Source: Aquabacterium sp. (GTDB lineage Bacteria; Pseudomonadota; Gammaproteobacteria; Burkholderiales; Burkholderiaceae_C). Taken from it: 32,193 nt of DNA. Numbering within the stretch: the first letter of the stretch is position 1; each line of letters opens with the position of its first letter. Under the pieces are notes generated by a model. It made no database searches, was not told the DNA's origin, and saw only the letters and a list, made by a program, of their open reading frames with translations. A program made the position numbers and the translations under genes. The DNA is taken from contig JAURXG010000271.1 in the NCBI GenBank assembly GCA_030654555.1, positions 1-32,193 of the forward strand, written 5' to 3'. Shown piece after piece: positions 1 through 7,534 of the stretch.

Positions 1-450
1 GCCGTACACCGCGGCGGCCGGGCCGCGCAGCACTTCGATGCGCTCGATCTGGTCGATCGGCAGCAGCTCCCACGGCGCGCCGCCGGTGGCCTGGCCATCG
101 ACGCGCAGGCCGTCGATGTAGACGGCGGTGTGGCGCGACTCGGCGCCGCGGATGAACACGCTGGTGACGCCCGCCGGCCCGCCGTTGCGGGCGAACTGCA
201 CGCCCGGCAACTGGGCCAGCAGGTCGGCGGCGCAGGTGGCGCCGCTGCGCTCGATGGCATCGCGCTCGAGCACCGAGATATCGGCCAGCACCCGCGACAG
301 GGGCTGGGCGGTGCGGGTGGCGGTGACCACCACGGTATCGACCGCGGTGCCCGTCTGGGCCCCCACGGCAGTGACGCAGGCGCAGCAGACCACGGCCATC
401 GTGGCGGCCACGGGCCGGCGGGCACGCAGGCCCGAGAAGTGAATCGACAT
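1..450 (-). CDS. btuB: BtuB-like TonB-dependent outer-membrane receptor, N-terminal part (cut by window edge)
   Basis: Outer-membrane receptor that would import vitamin B12 or a related corrinoid using TonB energy. Only the first 150 codons are inside the window. Seen: an N-terminal signal peptide with a basic stretch (RARRP) and a hydrophobic core ending in VGAQ, a TonB box DTVVVTATR very like that of BtuB, then the plug domain with DLLAQLPGVQ, VFIRGAES, VYIDGLRV and IERIEVLRGPAAAVYG, all typical of this family. The cobalamin riboswitch directly upstream makes corrinoid the best substrate guess. Start: ATG at 450 gives a normal signal peptide of about 31 residues but has no visible Shine-Dalgarno. 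GTG at 480, in frame and 11 codons upstream, has GGGGAAG five bases before it and may be the real start. The barrel is outside the window, so integrity cannot be judged. Confidence 0.9.
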   Translation of the reverse strand, partial: MSIHFSGLRARRPVAATMAVVCCACVTAVGAQTGTAVDTVVVTATRTAQPLSRVLADISVLERDAIERSGATCAADLLAQLPGVQFARNGGPAGVTSVFIRGAESRHTAVYIDGLRVDGQATGGAPWELLPIDQIERIEVLRGPAAAVYG

Positions 451-480
451 GTTGAGAAGGAACCAAGGCAGATCGTGCAC

Positions 481-498
481 GGCTGCTTCCCCGCAGCC
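481..498 (-). promoter_or_regulatory. Hairpin presenting a Shine-Dalgarno in its loop, next to GTG 480
   Basis: On the minus strand GGCTGC (498–493) and GCAGCC (486–481) pair perfectly, leaving GGGGAA as the loop, and the hairpin ends immediately before an in-frame GTG at 480. It lies between riboswitch and receptor gene and is a candidate for the translation-controlling part of the switch. Structure is seen directly; function is inferred. Confidence 0.45.
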
Positions 499-540
499 AC
501 GCACCCCACGGTGTGCGGCACGAGGGCGACACACCACCTT

Positions 541-728
541 GCTGGCCGGTATCCGGGCTGGCGGAGACGACCCCTGTGGCCTTCCCGACCGTGGGCACGG
601 CCAGTGGCGTCAGACACAGGAGCGGCGGCCTCACCCGTCAAGGATCGGCCACGTCCGCTTACCGTTGCGGGGGCAGCGCAGGTTGGGTTGGCGCCTGTGG
701 GCGATCACCTTCCTGCTTCCCGTTTAAC
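541..728 (-). ncRNA. Cobalamin riboswitch
   Basis: Adenosylcobalamin-type riboswitch in the leader of the receptor gene; binding of B12 would lower its expression. Read on the minus strand, the conserved blocks occur in the correct order: GTTAAACGGGAA (728–717), GCGCTGCCCCCGCAACGGTA (about 679–660), the B12 box GCCACTGG (607–600), GGTCGGGAAGGC, and CCCGGATACCGGCC near 545–558. Between aptamer and coding region lies a stretch able to form hairpins, which is the likely expression platform. The outer limits are approximate by some ten bases. Confidence is high because five separate consensus blocks match. Confidence 0.93.
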
Positions 729-768
729 CCGGCCGCTGCGAACGGCGGCCGGAGCACCAACAGCAGGC

Positions 769-774
769 ATCCTA
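769..774 (-). promoter_or_regulatory. Possible -10 box for riboswitch/receptor transcript
   Basis: TAGGAT on the minus strand, about 40 bases upstream of the first riboswitch block, would start the transcript near 762. No good -35 is visible. The rest of the 424-base gap between the two divergent genes is taken up by the riboswitch, its downstream hairpins and the promoter of the opposite operon. Confidence 0.35.
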
Positions 775-838
775 ACGCAGCGGCACCCCACGACGCCGGC
801 GCCCCACACCCCCGGGTGGCCGCGCGCACCCCGGCACC

Positions 839-844
839 TACAAT
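839..844 (+). promoter_or_regulatory. -10 box for the zapB-like/zapA operon
   Basis: TACAAT, a near-consensus -10 hexamer, gives a predicted start near 851. An AGGAGG Shine-Dalgarno follows at 857–862, twelve bases before the ATG at 875. The -35 region is poor. Confidence 0.5.
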
Positions 845-874
845 GCGGCGTTCAACAGGAGGCGGCGCCCGTCC

Positions 875-1114
875 ATGTCAAGACTCGATGATCTCGCCGA
901 ACGGATCGAACGCCTGGTGCTGCGGCACGAAGAACTGCAGCGCACCAACGCGCTGCTCGAAACCCAGCTGGGCACGGTGACCAGCGAGCGTGACAGCCTG
1001 CGCTCGCGGCTGGCCGCGGCCCGCGCCCGCATCGATGCGCTGCTCGACCGCCTGCCTGCCGAACCGCCCACCGCGCCGCTGCAGCCGGCCCCGCGTGAAC
1101 CGGACGCCCCATGA
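875..1114 (+). CDS. Small coiled-coil protein, ZapB-like (TIGR02449 type)
   Basis: A 79-residue protein. Residues 1–60 form a heptad-rich helix (LDDLAERIERLVLRHEEL, then LLETQLGTV and LRSRLAAARARIDALLDRL), as expected for a short coiled coil; the tail is proline-rich. Small proteins of this shape sit directly before zapA in many Beta- and Gammaproteobacteria and resemble ZapB. Its stop overlaps the zapA start (ATGA at 1111–1114), so the two are translated together and probably act together at the division ring. The role in division is inferred from position and shape; the sequence has no catalytic motif. Confidence 0.82.
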   Translation: MSRLDDLAERIERLVLRHEELQRTNALLETQLGTVTSERDSLRSRLAAARARIDALLDRLPAEPPTAPLQPAPREPDAP

Positions 1115-1440
1115 AGCAGATCGAAGCCACCATCCTCGGCCAGAGCTACATGCTGGCCTGCCCGCCCGACGGCGAGGCCCTGCTGCGCGAAGCGGTGGCC
1201 ATCGTCGACCGCGAGATGAGCGCCATCCGCGACGCCGGCAAGGTCAAGGCGCGTGAGCGCATCGCCGTGCTCACCGCGCTGAACCTGGCGTACCAGCGCG
1301 CCGAACAGGCCCATGCGATCGCGCATGCACCGGCGCCCGCGCCGGCCGCGGCGATGGCGGTGGCCGACGGCGAGATGGACGTCGAACACCTGATCCGGCG
1401 CATCGACAGCGTGCTGGGCCCCGACGGCCAGTTGCTGTGA
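1111..1440 (+). CDS. zapA: Cell division protein ZapA
   Basis: ZapA binds FtsZ and promotes bundling of protofilaments at the Z-ring. The 109-residue product has the family N-terminus (MKQIEATILGQSYMLACPPD), the conserved LREAVAIVDREMSAIRDAGKV block and RIAVLTALNLAYQ in the helical domain, and normal length. The C-terminal third is alanine/proline-rich and then a short helix (VEHLIRRIDSVLG). It is translationally coupled to the small coiled-coil gene and followed by 6S RNA, the standard gene order in this group. Confidence 0.93.
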   Translation: MKQIEATILGQSYMLACPPDGEALLREAVAIVDREMSAIRDAGKVKARERIAVLTALNLAYQRAEQAHAIAHAPAPAPAAAMAVADGEMDVEHLIRRIDSVLGPDGQLL

Positions 1441-1474
1441 GAAATTCGTCGCCACAAGGGCCTTCGGGCATGCC

Positions 1475-1480
1475 TAGAAT
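1475..1480 (+). promoter_or_regulatory. -10 box of 6S RNA promoter
   Basis: TAGAAT seven bases before the predicted 5' end of 6S RNA. The same hexamer is found in front of rpsU and tRNA-Ser in this window. No convincing -35 hexamer is seen. Confidence 0.55.
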
Positions 1481-1486
1481 GGCGTC

Positions 1487-1665
1487 GTCCGTTGCGTTTC
1501 GTGGGCTTTATATTTCCTTGATCCGATGCTCATTGAGCCAGGGCTTGGAACATTGCGAGGCTGGTGTGATCGTCTCGCGTCAGATGAACCCGAAGCCTCG
1601 CTGACCTCGCCCACCTGATCTCCCACTTGGGATCAGGAATGCGGTTCACGGTTCGCAGCGGACAC
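1487..1665 (+). ncRNA. ssrS: 6S RNA
   Basis: 6S RNA mimics an open promoter and binds the housekeeping RNA polymerase holoenzyme. Evidence is structure plus position. The terminal stem pairs GTCCGTTGCG (1487–1496) with CGCAGCGGAC (1654–1663) with one G·U. A second stem pairs TTCCTTGATCC (1514–1524) with GGATCAGGAA (1630–1639) with one bulge. An apical stem pairs GCGAGGC (1555–1561) with GCCTCGC (1595–1601). This long rod of about 179 nucleotides lies just downstream of zapA, the usual ssrS position in Proteobacteria. The exact ends are estimated from the pairing. Confidence 0.88.
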
Positions 1666-1678
1666 CCCCACCTTGCCC

Positions 1679-2163
<485 letters not shown>

Positions 2164-2164
<1 letters not shown>

Positions 2165-2982
2165 TGTCCTTTCTCGATCCCACCCTGGTGCTGGAACTGC
2201 TGCTGCTGGGGGTGTGCACCGGCTTCCTGGCCGGCCTGCTGGGCATCGGCGGCGGCATGCTGATGGTGCCGTTCCTGACGATGATCTTCAGCAATCGAGG
2301 CATCGAGCCGGGGCTGGCGGTGAAGATGGCCATCGCCACCTCGATGGCCACCATCCTGTTCACCTCGATCTCCAGCGTGCGCGCGCATCACCAGCGTGGC
2401 GCCGTGCGCTGGGAACTGGTGCGCCGGCTGGTGCCCGGCATCGTGCTGGGCGGGCTGCTGTCGGGCGCCGGGCTGTTCGCGCTGATCAAGGGCTCGGCGC
2501 TGGCGCTGGTTTTCGCCGCCTTCGTCGGCTTCTCGGCCACGCAGATGCTGATCGACCGCAAGCCCAAGCCCAGCCGGCAGATGCCCGGGCCGGTGGGCGC
2601 CACCGCCGCCGGTGGCTTCATCGGCCTGATCTCGGGGCTGGTGGGTGCGGGCGGCGCCTTCATCTCGGTGCCCTTCATGACCTGGTGCAACGTGGCGATG
2701 CACAACGCCGTGGCCACCAGCGCGGCGCTGGGCTTTCCGATCGCGCTGGCCAACACCGTGGGCTACGTGGTGGCCGGCTGGAACCTGCCGCAGCAGGTGC
2801 CTGGCAGCGTGGGCTACCTGATGCTGCCGGCGCTGGCGGTGATCGCCTTGGCCAGCGTGCTGATGGCGCCGCTGGGCGCACGCACCGCGCACGCGATGAA
2901 CACCAAGCAGTTGAAGAAGGTGTTCGCCTTGCTGCTGTACGGGCTGGCCAGCTACATGGCCTGGCGCGGCTTCAGCGGCTGA
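2164..2982 (+). CDS. TauE/SafE-family membrane permease
   Basis: 272-residue inner-membrane protein with about eight hydrophobic segments. The two related halves each carry a glycine-rich signature: GLLGIGGGMLMVPFL near residue 25 and GLVGAGGAFISVPFM near 160, as in the TauE/SafE (DUF81) family, whose members are proposed exporters of sulfite, sulfoacetate or other small anions. The start overlaps the stop of the EVE gene. An upstream frame extension exists but lies inside the EVE gene and is ignored. The substrate cannot be told from sequence. Confidence 0.88.
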
Positions 2983-3031
2983 GTGCCGACGGGCCCGGCT
3001 GACGGGCCGGGCCAAGCGGCCCGCGACGCGC

Positions 3032-4057
3032 TCAACCCGGCTCGAAGCGGATGCTGGCCAGGGCCACGGTGTTGCCACCGCGGCGTTGCGCTTCGGCCAG
3101 TGCCGCGGTGCAGGCGGCGATCAGCTCGTCGTGCCCATGCGCGGTGTGCGGGAAGCTGGCCACGCCCATCGCCACGGTGAAGCCCAGCTCCTGGCCGTCG
3201 AGCATGACGATCTGCGTGGCGCATTGGCGGCGCAGGCCTTCCATGCGCGAATGGGCGGTGGCCAGGCCCACGCCCGACAGCAGCACCGCAAAGTGCTGCT
3301 CGTCCATGCGGCAGGACGCGTCCATCGCCCGGGTGTTGCCACGCAGCAGCCGGCCCATGGCCTCGCAGATGCGCTCATGCGCCCGCGCACCCAGCGCACG
3401 CACCGGTGCGCTGTAGGCGTCCAGCGCCATGTAGACCAGCGCAAATTCGCGGTGCTCGCGCGTGGACAGGTCGAGCTCGCGGCGCATCTGGTCGTCGAAG
3501 TGGGCACGGCTGTTCAGGCCGCTGGCCTGGTCGCGCAGCGCCTGCTCGGCCAGGTCGTGGCGCAAGGCGTCGTTGGCCTTCTGCTGCTGCTCGAGCTGAT
3601 CGAGCGCCACGCGCAGCTGGCTGTCGCGCTGGCGCTGCGGGGCCAGGTCTTGCCACAGGCAGCACAGCAGGCGACGCTCGCCCTGTGTGCCTGCCACGCG
3701 CAGCACCTTGAACTCGCGCCGCTCGCCACGCAGGTCGAACCGGTGATCGCTGGCCAGCGCACCGCCTTGCGCCAGCGCGGTCTGGTCGGCGGCACGCAGC
3801 AAGGTGGCGGTGGTCGGGTCGAGCAGTTCGGCGTCGGTGCGGCCGACCATGCCGGCGTCGCCGCCGCCCAGCAGCGCCGCCAGCGCCGCATTGACCATCA
3901 CGTAACGGCCGTCGTCGGCCATCTTCACGCCCAGGGCCAGCCCCTGCTGCTGGGCCTGTGCGAGCAGGGCCTGGGCCAGGACGGCGTCCAGCGCAGCGCT
4001 GGCCACCGGCACCTGAAGCAGTGCGTCGAAGCGCTCGGTTGCGGTGGTGGCGGTCAT
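3032..4057 (-). CDS. PAS protein with degenerate GGDEF domain (DEQHF)
   Basis: 341 residues. The N-terminal half (about 40–145) looks like a PAS domain (GRYVMVNAALAALLG, ending LCCLWQDLAPQRQRD), followed by a coiled-coil linker (about 145–175) and a GGDEF-type domain (about 175–335; starts DQASGLNSRAHF, later VAMGVASFP). The signature that should read R-x-GGDEF reads R-M-DEQHF, and the metal-binding first loop is LDAYSAPV in place of the usual LDIDHFK. Diguanylate cyclase activity is therefore unlikely; a c-di-GMP-independent or receptor-type signalling role is more plausible. No membrane segment or signal peptide is visible. It is convergent with the permease gene on its left and divergent from the gene on its right. 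Confidence 0.8.
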   Translation of the reverse strand: MTATTATERFDALLQVPVASAALDAVLAQALLAQAQQQGLALGVKMADDGRYVMVNAALAALLGGGDAGMVGRTDAELLDPTTATLLRAADQTALAQGGALASDHRFDLRGERREFKVLRVAGTQGERRLLCCLWQDLAPQRQRDSQLRVALDQLEQQQKANDALRHDLAEQALRDQASGLNSRAHFDDQMRRELDLSTREHREFALVYMALDAYSAPVRALGARAHERICEAMGRLLRGNTRAMDASCRMDEQHFAVLLSGVGLATAHSRMEGLRRQCATQIVMLDGQELGFTVAMGVASFPHTAHGHDELIAACTAALAEAQRRGGNTVALASIRFEPG

Positions 4058-4355
4058 GGCGGTGGGACGTTATGGTGGCAGGCGCGAAAGCGTGCAACGA
4101 CTTGATTCTGGGGAGCCCCCCGCCCCCCGGCAAGCAGGATGGGTCAGGTCCCCCTAGATTCGATCATACCCACCGCAGGGCCTGCGGTCGGCGCAGGCCA
4201 TCGCAGCGGTTGGCGGCACATCGGCGGGCATTTCGAGCCGGCAAAAGCTGCAGACTGTGCTAACCCGGCTGCGGGGGCTGGCCGATGGCGCGGGCGCCTG
4301 CGCCGCGGCCCGAAACTTGCGTCGAACTGACCGCGCCAATCGCGGAGATTCGACC
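4058..4355. other. Intergenic region between divergent genes
   Basis: 298 bases separating the GGDEF-like gene (minus) from the YbiB-like gene (plus). Visible: TATGAT on the minus strand at 4168–4163, a possible -10 for the minus gene, and a perfect inverted repeat CCGCAGG-G-CCTGCGG at 4173–4187. The plus gene has GGAG at 4344–4347. Nothing coding or RNA-like was recognised. Confidence 0.4.
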
Positions 4356-5309
4356 ATGGGCATCGCACAGTACATCCGGGAGATCGGCCGCGGCCACGAG
4401 GGCGCGCGGTCGCTGGGCATCGAGGCCGCCGCCGACCTGATGGGCCAGGTGCTCGACGCCCAGGTCACCGACCTCGAGGTGGGTGCGTTCGCGCTGGCCA
4501 TGCGCATCAAGGGCGAGACGGTCGACGAACTGCTGGGTTTTGCGCAGGCCACGCAGGCCCGCTGCCTGGCGCTGCACAGCGATCGGCCGGTGATCGTGAT
4601 CCCCAGCTACAACGGTGCGCGCCGGCTGCCCAACCTGACGCCGCTGCTGGCGCTGCGCCTGGCGCAGGAAGGCGCCCGGGTGCTGGTGCACGGCCCGCGC
4701 CACGACCCCGATCGGGTGACCAGCGCCGAGATCTTCCAGGCCCTCGCACTGCCGCCGGCAGCCGACGCGGGCACGGTGCACGAACGCTGGCACCGGCGCG
4801 AGCCGGCCTTCATCACCACCGAGGCCCTCTGCCCGGCCCTGCAGCGCCTGCTGGACGTGCGCTGGGTGGTCGGCCTGCGCAATCCGGGCCACACCATCGC
4901 CAAGCTGCTGCAGCCGGTGGCCGATGCACCGGCGCTGCGCCTGGCCAGCCACACGCATCCCGAGTTCGGCGTGCTGCTCGCCGATCTGGCGCGGCGCAGC
5001 GGCGCCGACCTGATGCTGCTGCGGGGCACCGAGGGTGAGCCCGCGGCCGACCCGCGCCGCTGCCCGAAGATGGACGTCTGGCTGGGCGGCCTGTGGCAGG
5101 CCGATCTGTCGTGCCCGGCGCAGGACGGCGTGCTGGCCGAGATGCCCCTGCTGCCGCGCCAGATCGACGCGGCCACGGTGGCGGTCTACATCCAGGCGGT
5201 ACTGGCCGGCGAGAAACCCGGCCCGGCGCCGCTGGACCGGCAGGTGGAACTGCTGCTGCGCGCGCTGGATCGGCTGGCCGCCGGCTCGGCGCTGGGCCAG
5301 CGCGCCTGA
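4356..5309 (+). CDS. ybiB: TrpD2/YbiB-like DNA-binding protein
   Basis: 317 residues with the fold of anthranilate phosphoribosyltransferase: an N-terminal helical domain (GIAQYIREIGRG to VDELLGFAQAT) and a larger domain beginning VIVIPSYNGARRLPNLTPLLA. The GTGGD phosphoribosyl-pyrophosphate loop of true TrpD is replaced, as in the TrpD2/YbiB family, whose E. coli member binds nucleic acid and is linked to the SOS response. It is therefore unlikely to make tryptophan. ATG 4356 is chosen because it has GGAG at 4344–4347 and begins the family N-terminus; an in-frame ATG 99 bases upstream lacks both. Confidence 0.85.
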   Translation: MGIAQYIREIGRGHEGARSLGIEAAADLMGQVLDAQVTDLEVGAFALAMRIKGETVDELLGFAQATQARCLALHSDRPVIVIPSYNGARRLPNLTPLLALRLAQEGARVLVHGPRHDPDRVTSAEIFQALALPPAADAGTVHERWHRREPAFITTEALCPALQRLLDVRWVVGLRNPGHTIAKLLQPVADAPALRLASHTHPEFGVLLADLARRSGADLMLLRGTEGEPAADPRRCPKMDVWLGGLWQADLSCPAQDGVLAEMPLLPRQIDAATVAVYIQAVLAGEKPGPAPLDRQVELLLRALDRLAAGSALGQRA

Positions 5310-5331
5310 GACCTCGGCGCACCGGCGCGCC

Positions 5332-5337
5332 GATAAT
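5332..5337 (+). promoter_or_regulatory. -10 box close to the flavoprotein start
   Basis: GATAAT ending eight bases before ATG 5346, so transcription would start at or within two bases of the start codon. No Shine-Dalgarno is visible and the -35 is not recognisable. Confidence 0.4.
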
Positions 5338-5345
5338 CGCGCGCC

Positions 5346-6581
5346 ATGCCCGCCGCCGCCCCGCCCGCCTTCGACGTCATCGTGCTGGGCGCCGGCGCGG
5401 CCGGCCTGTTCTGCGCCGGCATCGCCGGTCAGCGCGGCCTGAAGGTGCTGCTGATCGACCATGCCGACAAGCTGGCCGAGAAGATCCGCATCTCGGGCGG
5501 CGGGCGCTGCAACTTCACCAACCGCGACACCACGCCGGCGCAGTTCCTGTCGGCCAACCCCGACTTCTGCCGCTCGGCACTGGCGCGCTACACGCCGGCC
5601 GACTTCATCACGCTGGTGCAGCGGCACGGCATCGGCTTCCACGAGAAGCACAGGGGCCAGCTGTTCTGCGACGACTCGGCCGAGCAGATCATCCAGATGC
5701 TGCTCGCCGAATGCCAGGCCGGCGGCGTGCAGCGCTGGCAGCCCTGCGCGGTGGGCGCCGTGCGCGCCGTCGACGCCGGCTTCGAGCTGGCCACCGACCG
5801 CGGCCCGGTGGGCGCCGGGCAGCTGGTGGTGGCCACCGGCGGTCTGTCGATCCCGAAGATCGGCGCCACCGACTTCGGCCACCGGCTGGCGCGCCAGTTC
5901 GGCCACAAGATCGTCGAGCCCCGCCCTGCGCTGGGGCCCCTGACCTTCGATGCCACCGACTGGGCGCCGTTCGTGCCGTTGGCCGGCGCCTCGCTGGCGG
6001 TGGACATCGCCACCGGCAGCGGCCGGCACAAGGGCCGCTTCATCGAAGACCTGCTGTTCACCCACCGCGGGCTGAGCGGGCCGGCGGTGCTGCAGATCTC
6101 CAGCTACTGGCGGCCCGGCGACGCCTTGAGCCTGAACCTGCTGCCCGGCCAGGATGCCGCCGCCTGGCTGCGCGAAGCCAAGTCCAGCTCGCGCCGGCAG
6201 CTGGGCAACCTGCTGGCCACGGCCTTGCCGCAGCGCCTGGCCGACGCCTGGCTGGCCCACCTGGGGCTGGACGCCACCCGGCCGATGCCCGAACTGCGCG
6301 ACAAAGACCTGCAGTGCCTGGCCGACTCGCTGACGCACTGGCACATCACCCCCAACGGCACCGAGGGCTGGCGCAAGGCCGAGGTGACCGCCGGCGGCGT
6401 GGACACGCGCGAACTGGATTCACGCTCGATGGCCAGCAAGCGCCAGCGCGGGCTGCACTTCATCGGCGAGGTGGTCGACGTCACCGGCTGGCTGGGTGGC
6501 TACAACTTCCAGTGGGCCTGGGCCAGCGCCGCGGCCTGCGCCCAGGCCCTGACGGCCCGGGCCATGGCCCTGGCAGGCTGA
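5346..6581 (+). CDS. BaiN/HI0933-family NAD(P)/FAD-dependent flavoprotein
   Basis: 411 residues. A Rossmann FAD-binding motif opens the protein (VIVLGAGAAGLFCAGIAG), followed by the family signature SGGGRCNFTN near residue 50, and GEVVDVTGWLGGYNFQWAWAS closes the FAD site near the C-terminus. Members of this YhiN/BaiN/HI0933 family are flavoproteins of mostly unknown substrate; one member in gut bacteria acts on bile-acid intermediates. No partner gene hints at a substrate here. A GATAAT element ends eight bases before the ATG, so the message may be leaderless. Confidence 0.88.
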   Translation: MPAAAPPAFDVIVLGAGAAGLFCAGIAGQRGLKVLLIDHADKLAEKIRISGGGRCNFTNRDTTPAQFLSANPDFCRSALARYTPADFITLVQRHGIGFHEKHRGQLFCDDSAEQIIQMLLAECQAGGVQRWQPCAVGAVRAVDAGFELATDRGPVGAGQLVVATGGLSIPKIGATDFGHRLARQFGHKIVEPRPALGPLTFDATDWAPFVPLAGASLAVDIATGSGRHKGRFIEDLLFTHRGLSGPAVLQISSYWRPGDALSLNLLPGQDAAAWLREAKSSSRRQLGNLLATALPQRLADAWLAHLGLDATRPMPELRDKDLQCLADSLTHWHITPNGTEGWRKAEVTAGGVDTRELDSRSMASKRQRGLHFIGEVVDVTGWLGGYNFQWAWASAAACAQALTARAMALAG

Positions 6582-6600
6582 ACGAGCGCCGCGGCCCATA

Positions 6601-6630
6601 TTGGCAATGCGTGCATTTTCGAAGTAGAAT
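6601..6630 (+). promoter_or_regulatory. Sigma-70 promoter of rpsU
   Basis: TTGGCA (6601–6606) and TAGAAT (6625–6630) are separated by 18 bases, a good sigma-70 promoter. Predicted start near 6637 gives a leader of about 120 nucleotides before rpsU. Confidence 0.72.
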
Positions 6631-6676
6631 CCCCGCTTTGCTGGCAAACCGTGCGTGGTTTTCTCAGCCTGGCAAA

Positions 6677-6709
6677 TTCGAAGCATCTTCGAACATTCCG
6701 GCCGGAATG
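6677..6709 (+). repeat. Two adjacent inverted repeats in the rpsU leader
   Basis: TTCGAAG-CAT-CTTCGAA (6677–6693) is followed without gap by the perfect 16-base palindrome CATTCCGGCCGGAATG (6694–6709). TTCGAAG also occurs inside the promoter at 6618–6624. They may be RNA hairpins controlling S21 synthesis or binding sites for a dimeric regulator. Confidence 0.6.
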
Positions 6710-6759
6710 CGACTGACCCAGAAACACCACGCAAACTCACCCTAGGATTTTTTGATTAC

Positions 6760-6972
6760 ATGACCACGATTCGCGTCAAGGAAAACGAGCCGTTCGACGT
6801 AGCACTGCGTCGCTTCAAGCGCACGATCGAGAAGCTGGGCCTTCTCACCGATCTGCGGGCTCGCGAGTTCTACGAGAAGCCCACCGCCGAGCGCAAGCGC
6901 AAGAAGGCGGCCGCGGTCAAGCGTCATTACAAGCGCGTGCGCAGCATGCAGCTCCCGAAGAAGCTCTACTGA
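6760..6972 (+). CDS. rpsU: 30S ribosomal protein S21
   Basis: 70 residues, full length. S21 sits on the small-subunit platform near the anti-Shine-Dalgarno region and helps initiation. The sequence is highly characteristic: [20 protein letters not shown] at the start, [20 protein letters not shown] in the middle and PKKLY at the end. ATG 6760 is preceded only by a weak AGGA at 6744–6747. It has its own promoter, a long structured leader and a terminator after it. Its last 20 bases are repeated just downstream. Confidence 0.98.
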
Positions 6973-7000
6973 GCTTCCGGCCCAAGAAGCTGTACTGAGC
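6955..7000 (+). repeat. Duplicated 3' end of rpsU
   Basis: The final codons plus stop of rpsU (6955–6974, encoding PKKLY-stop-GC) recur at 6981–7000 with 18 of 20 bases identical. The copies are 26 bases apart, so the second copy is out of frame with the gene and cannot be translated as a continuation. Confidence 0.75.
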
Positions 7001-7016
7001 CTGCACGCCAGGACAG

Positions 7017-7049
7017 ACGCCCGCGCGGGACGCCGCAGCGGGCGTTTTT
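7017..7049 (+). terminator. Rho-independent terminator of rpsU
   Basis: ACGCCCGC (7017–7024) pairs perfectly with GCGGGCGT (7038–7045), loop of 13 bases, and the stem runs into TTTTT (7045–7049). It lies between rpsU and yqeY. Confidence 0.85.
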
Positions 7050-7070
7050 CATTCCCCGACCCGAAAGCCG

Positions 7071-7523
7071 ATGACCATGACGCTCAAAGACCAGATCACC
7101 GAGGACATGAAGACCGCCATGCGCGCCAAGGCGGCCGACCGCCTGTCGACCATCCGCATGCTGCTGGCCGCGATCAAGCAGCGCGAGGTGGACGAGCGCA
7201 TCGTGCTCGACGATGCCGCCATCGTCGCCATCGTCGACAAGACGATCAAGCAGCGCAAGGATTCGATCGCCGCATTCCAGTCGGCCGGCCGCACCGACCT
7301 GGTCGACAAGGAAACCGCCGAACTCGCCGTGTTGCAGGCCTACCTGCCCGCGCGGCTGTCGGCCGACGAGGTCACCGCGGCGGTGGCCGCGATCGTGGCC
7401 GACCTGGGCGGGTCGGGCCCGGGCGACATGGGCAAGGTGATGGGCGCGGTGAAGGCCCAGCTGGCCGGCAAGGCCGACATGGGTGCGGTGTCGGCAGCCG
7501 TGAAGGCCGCGCTGTCGAAGTAA
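7071..7523 (+). CDS. yqeY: GatB/YqeY-domain protein
   Basis: 150 residues, full length for YqeY. It starts MTLKDQITEDMKTAMRAK after a short MTM, contains LSTIRMLLAAIKQREVDER and AELAVLQAYLPARLS, and ends GDMGKVMGAVKAQLAGKADMG, the family's characteristic C-terminal block. The fold resembles the tRNA-binding tail of GatB; free-standing YqeY is suspected to act on aminoacyl-tRNA, but its role is not settled. It follows rpsU as in many Proteobacteria. A second ATG at 7077 is an equally possible start. Confidence 0.92.
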   Translation: MTMTLKDQITEDMKTAMRAKAADRLSTIRMLLAAIKQREVDERIVLDDAAIVAIVDKTIKQRKDSIAAFQSAGRTDLVDKETAELAVLQAYLPARLSADEVTAAVAAIVADLGGSGPGDMGKVMGAVKAQLAGKADMGAVSAAVKAALSK

Positions 7524-7534
7524 GCTTGGCGGCC

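Noticed and set aside
4260..6344. A 694-codon open frame on the minus strand
   Set aside because: It runs antisense through the YbiB-like and flavoprotein genes, is full of His/Gln/Gly/Ala-rich low-complexity sequence and has no domain; it is a by-product of high GC content.
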